A stretch of 6,348 nt of DNA, from positions 1 to 6,348 of the forward strand of contig JAUHVS010000360.1 of NCBI GenBank assembly GCA_030424955.1, written 5' to 3'. Origin of the DNA: a bacterium. Lineage in GTDB: Bacteria; Myxococcota_A; Bradymonadia; UBA7976; UBA1532. The stretch's first letter is position 1. Each line of letters begins with the position of its first letter. The notes beneath the pieces are model-generated. The model was not told where the DNA came from, ran no database searches, and saw nothing but the letters and a program-made list of their open reading frames with translations. Below, piece by piece: positions 1 through 5,239 of the stretch. The translations under genes and the position numbers were made by a program.

Positions 1-51
1 GGCGCGGGCGGCGCGGGCGGCGCGGGCGGCGCGGGCGGCGCGGGCGGCGCG
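1..51 (+). repeat. 9-bp tandem repeat encoding a Gly-Ala-Gly linker
   Basis: Five perfect head-to-tail copies of GGCGCGGGC occupy bases 1-45, followed by a partial copy (GGCGCG). The array may extend left of the window. The unit is three codons (Gly-Ala-Gly), so gain or loss of a unit keeps the frame and only changes linker length. It sits directly before the first cysteine of the host protein, as expected of a flexible spacer between an anchor and a folded domain. Confidence 0.9.
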
Positions 52-1278
52 CCCGATGCGGCCTGCGTCGAGGCGTGTGCCGATCTGCGCGCCTGCGCCG
101 AGAGCGCCTGCAGCGGCATCGACGCGGCCCAGCTCGACCAGGTGGACGGCTTGTGCGCGACGGCCTGCGCCGAGAACGACGCCTTCGCCGTCGTGTCCCG
201 CGGCATCGTCAGCTGTGAGGATCGGGTGGCGTTCGCCCGCCAGACCCTCGACGCGGCCTTCGCCGGCCTGTGCAGCAACGACCCCTTCAACCCGCCCGAG
301 CAGCCCGAGTGCGACGCCTTCGGTGACCGCATCGTCGCCTGCCTGGCCGAGACCGCCTGCCCCCGGGTCGTCGAGACCGAGCCCCTGGTCTCGGCCTCGT
401 ACATCCTCTACTGCAACGAGCTCATCGCGGCGGGTCAGTCGTCGCCGGCGGACATCGCGGCCTTCATCAACGCGAACACCCCGTGTGACGCGCCGGTGAT
501 GACCCAGATCGTCGCCGAGCAGCTCCAGGCAGCCGACGGATCGCCGGGGCCCCTGGCGGGCATCTGCGCGGAGGGCCCGGTCAACGATGTGGCGGGCTGC
601 ATCGCGGCCTGTGAGGTCGTGGCGCCGTGCATCCCGCCCGAGGGCGACGGCGCGGCGCTGCGCAACGTCGACCGGTGCGCGAACTACTGCGCCACCAGCG
701 CCGACATCCCCTACGACGTCTGGGCCTGCAACATCGACGCCGACAGCTGTGAGGCGGTCTTCGCCTGCTTCGCCCCCATCGGCGCGCCCGACAACTGCGC
801 GCTCTATGGCGACCGCGTCAGCGCCTGCATGGTCGAGGCCTGCGCCCCGGCCGCTGAGCAGGTCGCGGGGGTCGCGGCGCTGGTCAACATCATCTGCGAG
901 GGCGGCTCCCTCGATCGCGCGGCGGTCGAGGCGGTGACCGCCGACACCCCCTGCGACGCGCCCGCGATCGCCGGGCTGGCGGCCTTCCTGTTGGTGGACC
1001 AGCCCGAGGCGCCCGATGACGGCTTCATGGCTGCCTACTGCGACGGCACCGTCGCCAACGCCGCCGAGACCTGCGCGACGGCCTGTGGGCACCTCAGCCC
1101 GTGCCTGCCGCCGGACGGCGACACCGCCCTGTTCGCCGACGCTGCGAGCTGTGAGCTGCTGTGTGTGGCGGGCAACGACCCGGCGCCGGCGACCTGGGCC
1201 TGCCTGGCCGAGGTTGAGCCCGGCGCCTGCGAGGCCGCCTTCGCCTGCTTCCCCCCGCCGGCGATGCCCGACGAGTAG
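1..1278 (+). CDS. Cysteine-rich tandem-module protein, probably secreted or surface lipoprotein (5' truncated)
   Basis: The reading frame is open from base 1 to a TAG at 1276-1278, so the true start lies outside the window; the GTG at 142 falls inside a conserved cysteine module and is not the start. The visible 425 residues begin with a (Gly-Ala-Gly)n linker (bases 1-51), then a half module (about 64-309) and two full modules (310-795 and 796-1275). Each full module has 14 cysteines in matching order, including C-x3-C-x5-C-x15-C-x3-C-x12-C and the shared strings TPCDAP, GDR and FACF. I count 36 cysteines in all. Such density usually means disulfide bonding outside the cytoplasm, and a Gly/Ala linker often follows a signal or lipoprotein peptide; that N-terminus is not visible, so export is inference. 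I do not recognise a named family and assign no function. The gene converges on aroC with a gap of only 5 bp. Confidence 0.8.
   Translation, partial: GAGGAGGAGGAGGAGGAPDAACVEACADLRACAESACSGIDAAQLDQVDGLCATACAENDAFAVVSRGIVSCEDRVAFARQTLDAAFAGLCSNDPFNPPEQPECDAFGDRIVACLAETACPRVVETEPLVSASYILYCNELIAAGQSSPADIAAFINANTPCDAPVMTQIVAEQLQAADGSPGPLAGICAEGPVNDVAGCIAACEVVAPCIPPEGDGAALRNVDRCANYCATSADIPYDVWACNIDADSCEAVFACFAPIGAPDNCALYGDRVSACMVEACAPAAEQVAGVAALVNIICEGGSLDRAAVEAVTADTPCDAPAIAGLAAFLLVDQPEAPDDGFMAAYCDGTVANAAETCATACGHLSPCLPPDGDTALFADAASCELLCVAGNDPAPATWACLAEVEPGACEAAFACFPPPAMPDE
310..795 (+). repeat. Cysteine module, copy 1 (162 residues, 14 Cys)
   Basis: This protein-level repeat starts at the Cys of CDAFGDR and ends before the Cys of CALYGDR. 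Cysteine spacings in order are 9, 5, 17, 23, 26, 10, 3, 5, 15, 3, 12, 6 and 5 residues. It aligns over its full length with the following copy (796-1275), whose last nine spacings differ in only one place. The even cysteine number would allow up to seven intramodule disulfides; the pairing is unknown. Confidence 0.8.
796..1275 (+). repeat. Cysteine module, copy 2 (160 residues, 14 Cys)
   Basis: Second full module, running to the stop codon. Cysteine spacings are 9, 4, 17, 18, 28, 10, 3, 5, 15, 3, 12, 8 and 5 residues, matching copy 1 except for small indels at loops. Residues shared with copy 1 include GDRV/I, TPCDAP, PC-x-PP-x-GD, WAC and CEA-x-FACF. A degenerate half module upstream (bases 64-309) keeps the C-x3-C-x5-C and later C-x3-C core and has one additional cysteine between them. 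This looks like duplication followed by divergence. Confidence 0.8.
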
Positions 1279-1283
1279 GGCCG

Positions 1284-2375
1284 CTACCCGCGCCCGAGCG
1301 CCAGGGTGCGCAGGGCGTGATCCATCAAGGTCAACAGCGCCGCCGCCTCGACCAGCGGCACGGCCCGGGGCAGCACGCACGGGTCGTGCCGCCCCTGGTT
1401 GCGGAAGGTGACGGCCTCGCCCTCGCGGGTCACCGTCTGCTGCGGCTGGAAGTGTGTGCTCACCGGCTTGAAGGCGCAGCGCAGGGTGATCGGCGCGCCG
1501 GTGGAGATCCCGCCGAGCGTCCCGCCCGCGCGGTTCGTCAGGGGCAGGGGCGCGCCGTCGGGCCCGACGCCAAAGGCGTCGTTGTGGGCCGATCCCATCA
1601 TCCGGGTGCCCTCGAAGCCGCTCCCGAACTCCACACCCTTGCAGGCGGGCAGCGACAGGCAGGCCTTGCCCAGATCCGCCTCGAGCCGGTCGAAGACCGG
1701 GGCGCCCCAGCCCGCGGGCACGCCGCGCGCGACGCAGCGGATGGTGCCCCCGACGGTGTCGCCGGCCTTGCGGGCGGCGTCGATCCGCGCGGTCATCGCG
1801 GCGGCGCCTGCTGGGTCTGGGCAGCGGACGGGGTAGGCGTCCACGGCGGCTCGATCCACGGTGGCCTCGTCGACGCCGGTGGCGCTGACGTCGGCCACCC
1901 GATCCACCCAGGCCACGACCTCAACGCCAAACCGGGCGGCGAGCCACTGCCGCGCCACCGCGGCTGCGGCCACCCGCGCGGCGGTCTCTCGGGCGCTGCT
2001 GCGTCCGCCGCCGCGGTAGTCGCGGTGCCCGAAGCGGGCGTCGTACGGATAGTCCGCGTGGCCGGGGCGGTACAGGTCGCGCACCCCGCTGTAGTCGCGG
2101 GAGCGCTGATCGGCGTTGCGGATCAGCAGGCTGAGGGCGGTGCCCGTGGTCCGCCCCTCGAACACCCCCGACAGCACCTCGACGGCGTCGGCCTCTTTGC
2201 GCTGGGTGGTGAGCCGGCTCTGGCCCGGGCGGCGGCGGTCGAGATCGGCCTGGATGGCCGCGGTGTCGAGCATCAGCCCCGGCGGGCAGCCGTCGATGAC
2301 CGCGCCCAGGGCCGGGCCGTGGGACTCGCCCCAGGTGGTGACGCGGAAGAGGTGGCCGGTGCTGTTGCCGCTCAC
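1284..2375 (-). CDS. aroC: Chorismate synthase
   Basis: This enzyme carries out the last step of the shikimate pathway: anti-1,4-elimination of phosphate from 5-enolpyruvylshikimate-3-phosphate to give chorismate, using reduced FMN in the cytoplasm. The 363-residue product has the usual bacterial length and all three family signatures: GESHG at residues 16-20, RPGHAD at 103-108 followed by GGGRSSARET at 122-131, and RHDPCVLPRAVP near 329-340. The two invariant histidines of the family correspond to His19 and His106. The start is GTG (2375-2373), which overlaps the TGA of the upstream E1-alpha gene (GTGA on the minus strand), so translation is probably coupled. The stop is TAG at 1286-1284, 5 bp from the stop of the converging cysteine-rich gene. 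No truncation or missing catalytic residue is seen, so this is very likely a functional housekeeping gene. Confidence 0.97.
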   Translation of the reverse strand: MSGNSTGHLFRVTTWGESHGPALGAVIDGCPPGLMLDTAAIQADLDRRRPGQSRLTTQRKEADAVEVLSGVFEGRTTGTALSLLIRNADQRSRDYSGVRDLYRPGHADYPYDARFGHRDYRGGGRSSARETAARVAAAAVARQWLAARFGVEVVAWVDRVADVSATGVDEATVDRAAVDAYPVRCPDPAGAAAMTARIDAARKAGDTVGGTIRCVARGVPAGWGAPVFDRLEADLGKACLSLPACKGVEFGSGFEGTRMMGSAHNDAFGVGPDGAPLPLTNRAGGTLGGISTGAPITLRCAFKPVSTHFQPQQTVTREGEAVTFRNQGRHDPCVLPRAVPLVEAAALLTLMDHALRTLALGRG

Positions 2376-3457
2376 GGGCCGTAGACGCCCTCGGCGACGG
2401 TGGCCGGGTCGGGGGCGTGGCTCTCACGGCGAGACAGCGCCAGCCGCGCGGCGGCGTCGATGGCGGCGTCGACCTCGGCCTCGATGGCGGCGAGCTGATC
2501 AGGGGCCACGCCGCGGGCCTCGGTGAGCCAGGTCTCGTACATCCCCACCGGATCGCGCTGGCCCCAGTGGGCGAAGACGGCCGGATCGAACAGCTCGCGG
2601 GCCTCCCGCTCGTCGTGGGTGGCGTGGCCGCCCATGCGGAAGGTGCGCGCCACCAGGATCACCGGGCCCTCGCCGGCGCGGCAGCGCTCGGCGGCCCAGG
2701 CCGTGGCGGCGTAGGCGTCCAGCACGTGGTTGCCATCGAACTCGGCGATGGCGCAGCCGTAGGCGGCGCCATACGCGGCGAAGTCGCCCCGGAAGTGCAC
2801 GCCCCCGTGGGTGCCGAGGGCCACCTGGTTGTCCTGGATGACGCAGATGAAGGGCAGCTGCAGCGCCGCCGCCATGCGCAGGCCCTCGTGCACGGCGCCC
2901 GTCGCCGTCGAGCCGTCGCCGGTCCAGGTCAGGGCGATCCGGCCGTCGCGGGCCTGCTTGAAGGCCAGGGCGCAGCCCGCCAGCACGGGGACGACGTCGC
3001 CCACGTGGCTGATGGGGGGGATCACCCCGCGGGCCAGATCCCCCACGTGCAGGTCGCGGCCGCGGGTGTGGTTGTTGGTGGTGCCCAGGTAGGCCGAGAA
3101 GCACACGTCCAGCGGCACGCCGCGCTCGATGAGCGCCGACGCGTTGCGGATCATGGGGCTCACGACGTCGCCGTCGCGCAGCGCGGCGCAGGGCCCCACC
3201 GTGGCGGCCTCTTCGCCGCTGCCCAGCCAGGCCTTGGTGATCACCCCCTGCTTCACCCAGCGCTTGAGCTGCACGTCGTGCAGCCGGGCCGCCACCAGGC
3301 CGCGGTACAGCGCCAGCAGGCCGGCGTCATCCAAGGCCGCGATGCGCGCCGCGCGATCGGCGTCGGCCGTCACTCTGTCCGCGAACGCCGCCTGGACCGC
3401 GGGGTCTGGCGTCCAGTGCACGTACTCGGGGAACTCGTAGGCTGGATACCGCTTCAC
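2372..3457 (-). CDS. Thiamine-diphosphate 2-oxoacid dehydrogenase E1 component, alpha subunit (branched-chain/pyruvate type)
   Basis: E1-alpha subunits bind thiamine diphosphate with E1-beta and decarboxylate a 2-oxoacid before acyl transfer to lipoyl-E2. Numbered from GTG 3457 (361 residues), a QG...GSGEEA segment is at about 70-84, and the ThDP/Mg motif GDG is at 180-182 with the closing DN at 209-210. The loop GGHATHDE, with the family histidine at 278, is followed by a conserved DP at 302-303. The GRDLHVGD segment and overall pattern resemble branched-chain 2-oxoacid dehydrogenase alpha more than PDH alpha, but substrate cannot be fixed from sequence. I chose GTG 3457 because GGGAGG lies 5 nt upstream; the frame stays open to a TTG at 3508, but the added residues look non-coding. 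The loop is shorter than usual and lacks the Tyr-Arg that normally closes it. No E1-beta, E2 or E3 gene is in the window; the gene overlaps aroC by 4 bp. Confidence 0.88.
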   Translation of the reverse strand: MKRYPAYEFPEYVHWTPDPAVQAAFADRVTADADRAARIAALDDAGLLALYRGLVAARLHDVQLKRWVKQGVITKAWLGSGEEAATVGPCAALRDGDVVSPMIRNASALIERGVPLDVCFSAYLGTTNNHTRGRDLHVGDLARGVIPPISHVGDVVPVLAGCALAFKQARDGRIALTWTGDGSTATGAVHEGLRMAAALQLPFICVIQDNQVALGTHGGVHFRGDFAAYGAAYGCAIAEFDGNHVLDAYAATAWAAERCRAGEGPVILVARTFRMGGHATHDEREARELFDPAVFAHWGQRDPVGMYETWLTEARGVAPDQLAAIEAEVDAAIDAAARLALSRRESHAPDPATVAEGVYGP

Positions 3458-3462
3458 CACCA

Positions 3463-3470
3463 CCTCCCTT
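3463..3470 (-). promoter_or_regulatory. Strong ribosome binding site of the E1-alpha gene
   Basis: On the minus strand the sequence AAGGGAGG lies 5 nt before the GTG at 3457. Two further GTG codons in frame (3460 and 3463) sit too close to or inside the Shine-Dalgarno sequence, so the third GTG is the best start. This decides the start against the longer TTG reading at 3508. Confidence 0.7.
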
Positions 3471-3504
3471 GGCGCGGCATGGTGACCCGCGGGCCCTGCG
3501 GGGG

Positions 3505-3521
3505 TCAACGGCGCCCGTTGA
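3505..3521. promoter_or_regulatory. 17-bp perfect dyad, candidate operator
   Basis: TCAACGGCGCCCGTTGA is a perfect palindrome with 7-bp arms around a 3-bp centre. It overlaps the predicted -35 of the J-domain gene promoter and lies upstream of the divergent E1-alpha gene. The left arm also pairs with a later copy: CAACGGCGCC at 3506-3515 is the exact reverse complement of GGCGCCGTTG at 3546-3555, which falls around the predicted transcription start. Half-sites on both sides of a promoter suggest a repressor or regulator site; the protein is unknown. It is neither the CIRCE element nor a sigma32 promoter. Confidence 0.4.
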
Positions 3522-3545
3522 ATCCCACGGCGATGTGGTTATGGT
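3518..3545 (+). promoter_or_regulatory. Candidate sigma70-type promoter for the J-domain operon
   Basis: TTGAAT at 3518-3523 and TATGGT at 3540-3545 each match four of six bases of the -35 and -10 consensus, with a 16-bp spacer. Transcription would begin near 3552, leaving a leader of about 30 nt before the ATG at 3582. An AAGGA-like ribosome site lies 7 nt before that ATG. This is a by-eye match in a GC-rich genome, so moderate support only. No comparably good promoter was found for the divergent E1-alpha gene; TTGACC at 3508-3503 has a poor -10 partner. Confidence 0.35.
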
Positions 3546-3581
3546 GGCGCCGTTGCGCCCACGGGCCAAAAGGACCAGAGC

Positions 3582-4499
3582 ATGGCAAACACCGACCTCT
3601 ACGGCATCTTGGGCGTCAGCAAGGGCGCCCCCAGCGCTGAGATCAAGAAGGCCTACCGGGCCCTCGCCAACCAGTTCCACCCCGACAAGAACCCCGGCGA
3701 CGCGGCGGCCGAGGAGCGCTTCAAGCAGATCAGCGGGGCCTACGCCGTGCTGGGCGATGACGACAAGCGCGCCCTCTACGACGAGTTTGGCCCCGACGGG
3801 CTGCGCGAGGGCTTCGACGCCGAGGCGGCGCGCAACTACCAGCGCTTCGCCGGCGCTGGGCCGGGCGGCTTCGGCGGCTTCGGCGGCTTTGGGGGCGGCG
3901 GCTTCGGCGGTGGCGGGTTGGGGGGCTTCGGCAACCTCGATGAGCTGTTGGGCGGCCTGTTCGGCGGCCGCGCCGGGCCCCGGATGCGCCCGCAGCGGGG
4001 CGCGAACGTCGAGGGCGACGTCACCGTGAGCCTGCGGCAAGCCCTCGAGGGCACCGAGGTGCACCTGCCCGAGCAGGGGGTCACCGCGCGCATCCCGCCC
4101 GGCATCGCCGAGGGCCAGAAGATCCGCCTGTCGGGGCGCGGCCAGCAAGGGGCGGCGGGCCGCGGCGACCTGTTCTTGAAGGTGCACATCGCGCCGCCCC
4201 CTGGGTTCGAGCGCGACGGGGATGACCTCTACTTCGAGCTGCCGCTGACCCTGGCCCAGGCCGTGCGCGGGGCCGCCCTCGAGCTCCCCAACCCGGACGG
4301 CGGCATGGTGACCGTCAAGGTGCCGCCGAACAGCCGCAGCGGGCGCAAGCTGCGCCTGCGGGGGCGCGGGGTGCCGATCAAGGGTGGCGAGCGCGGGCAC
4401 CTGTTCGTGCGCCTCATGCTGCAGCCGCCGACGCCGCCGGCCGAGGACGATCCGCGCTTCGACGCGCTGCTGGACGAGCTTCAGGCCTACTACCGTTGA
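3582..4499 (+). CDS. Class B J-domain co-chaperone (CbpA/DnaJ-like, no zinc finger)
   Basis: J-domain proteins bind unfolded clients and stimulate ATP hydrolysis by DnaK (Hsp70) in the cytoplasm. The 305-residue product has an N-terminal J domain (about 5-70) with the essential HPD at 33-35. A Gly/Phe-rich segment follows (about 91-118), then NLDELLGGLFGG, which resembles the DIF-type motif region. Two C-terminal client-binding beta domains (about 140-210 and 211-284) and a short helical end (291-305) that fits the dimerisation position complete it. It contains no cysteine at all, so the DnaJ zinc-finger domain is absent; this makes it class B, close in length and layout to E. coli CbpA (306 residues). 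The ATG at 3582 has an AGGA ribosome site 7 nt upstream. The stop TGA overlaps the TTG start of the next gene. No grpE or dnaK is adjacent, so it may be an accessory rather than the main DnaJ. Confidence 0.93.
   Translation: MANTDLYGILGVSKGAPSAEIKKAYRALANQFHPDKNPGDAAAEERFKQISGAYAVLGDDDKRALYDEFGPDGLREGFDAEAARNYQRFAGAGPGGFGGFGGFGGGGFGGGGLGGFGNLDELLGGLFGGRAGPRMRPQRGANVEGDVTVSLRQALEGTEVHLPEQGVTARIPPGIAEGQKIRLSGRGQQGAAGRGDLFLKVHIAPPPGFERDGDDLYFELPLTLAQAVRGAALELPNPDGGMVTVKVPPNSRSGRKLRLRGRGVPIKGGERGHLFVRLMLQPPTPPAEDDPRFDALLDELQAYYR
3864..3932 (+). repeat. Gly/Phe-coding tandem repeat within the J-domain gene
   Basis: Three consecutive 9-bp units of GGCGGCTTC (the third ending TTT) fill 3864-3890, followed by more degenerate Gly-rich units with two more GGCTTCGGC copies. 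They encode the flexible Gly/Phe linker between the J domain and the client-binding domains, a normal part of this protein family. The in-frame unit length allows harmless change in linker length. Confidence 0.7.
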
Positions 4500-5176
4500 C
4501 CGGCGCCGCCTGGGATGGGGGCCCGCTGCCGGCCGGCGACGCCCTGCGCGCCGCGCTGTGCGATCCCGCCGCGCGCCCCCGCCTGGTGCGCGCGGCGGTG
4601 GTGGACGCGGCCTTCGCGGCCGAGGTCGACGGCTGGGTGCCGGCGCTGCTGGCCGACCCTGATCCGCAGGCCCGCGGCGCGGCGCTGCTGCTGGCGCAGG
4701 CCCTGTGCGGGCGGCACCACGCGGCGCGGATCAGCGCCGCGCTGCGAGATGACGCGGCGGCGCTGGTGGGGATCGCCGATCCCGCCCAGCCCGGCCAGAC
4801 CTTGGCGCTGAGCGCCCTGCGCTACCTTGTGAGCATCCCGGGGCCCCGACACCGCGCGGCGCGGCCGGGCATCCAGGCGTCGCTGGCGCACCCCGAGCTG
4901 CGGGTCGAGGCCTGGCGCGCGATGGCGGACGATGAGCCCGAGGCCGTGCTGCCCCACGTGGCGGCGCTGCTGCGGGCCGCGCCCGAGCTGGCGGACCCGG
5001 TGGCGACCCGCTTCGCGCTGGTGCACACGGCCCACGTGGAGGCGGCCGCGGCCGAGGTGGCCGGGCTGCCCGAGGCCACGCGGCGCGCCTTCGGCGCGGC
5101 CCTCGAGAAGCACCTCAAGCGCATCTTCGCGGTGAAGCGCTGGGTGGCCTGCCGGCGGATCTTGTTCGGGAAGTAG
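4496..5176 (+). CDS. Hypothetical alpha-helical HEAT-like repeat protein coupled to the J-domain gene
   Basis: I do not recognise a named family. The 226-residue product is rich in Ala, Leu and Arg and reads as successive helix pairs. Two segments look like HEAT repeats: residues about 49-70 (LLADPDPQARGAALLLAQAL) and about 129-161 (SLAHPELRVEAWRAMA followed by VLPHVAALLRA). The C-terminus is basic (KHLKRIFAVKRWVACRR). No signal peptide or membrane span is seen, so a cytoplasmic scaffold or binding protein is likely. The TTG start at 4496 overlaps the TGA of the J-domain gene (TTGA), and only a weak AGG lies 10 nt upstream, so it probably relies on translational coupling. An internal GTG at 4586 is an alternative start without a better ribosome site. 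The arrangement suggests co-expression with the chaperone, perhaps as a partner or client adaptor; that role is inference. Confidence 0.75.
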   Translation: MTGAAWDGGPLPAGDALRAALCDPAARPRLVRAAVVDAAFAAEVDGWVPALLADPDPQARGAALLLAQALCGRHHAARISAALRDDAAALVGIADPAQPGQTLALSALRYLVSIPGPRHRAARPGIQASLAHPELRVEAWRAMADDEPEAVLPHVAALLRAAPELADPVATRFALVHTAHVEAAAAEVAGLPEATRRAFGAALEKHLKRIFAVKRWVACRRILFGK

Positions 5177-5239
5177 CGGCGGCCGTGCCGCGGGCGTCGG
5201 CCGCTCGGGCGGGCGGCCGGTCGGCGGACGCCGGCGCGC
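5177..5239. terminator. Convergent spacer with GC-rich dyads, possible bidirectional terminator
   Basis: The 63-bp gap between two converging genes holds GCGGCCG at 5179-5185 and its reverse complement CGGCCGC at 5198-5204, giving a 7-bp stem with a 12-nt loop. A second dyad, GCCGG at 5216-5220 and CCGGC at 5231-5235, is weaker. Neither has a T-run, so a classic intrinsic terminator is not shown. In DNA of this GC content such dyads occur easily by chance. Confidence 0.3.

Noticed and set aside
142..144. GTG at 142 as start of the cysteine-rich gene
   Set aside because: The frame is open to base 1 and the upstream residues contain four cysteines of the half module plus the Gly/Ala linker.
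1317..2384. Long plus-strand open frame (355 codons) opposite aroC
   Set aside because: It is antisense to aroC, whose signatures are complete; the translation is rich in Gly, Ala, His and Arg with no recognisable domain, as expected of a shadow frame in GC-rich DNA.
3458..3508. TTG at 3508 as start of the E1-alpha gene
   Set aside because: The extra 17 residues look non-coding and cover the ribosome site and part of the dyad; GTG 3457 has GGGAGG 5 nt upstream.
3458..3581. Heat-shock control (CIRCE or sigma32 promoter) for the J-domain gene
   Set aside because: No TTAGCACTC/GAGTGCTAA dyad and no CTTGAA with CCCCAT at proper spacing are present; the dyad seen has a different sequence.
2417..3640. 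Long plus-strand open frame (407 codons) opposite the E1-alpha gene
   Set aside because: It runs antisense to a clear E1-alpha gene and into the start of the J-domain gene. Its composition is low complexity and no domain is seen, so its length reflects high GC content and rarity of stop codons.
3327..4400. Long minus-strand open frame (357 codons) opposite the J-domain gene
   Set aside because: It crosses the divergent promoter and both flanking real genes; the protein is Ala/Arg/Gly-rich without motifs.
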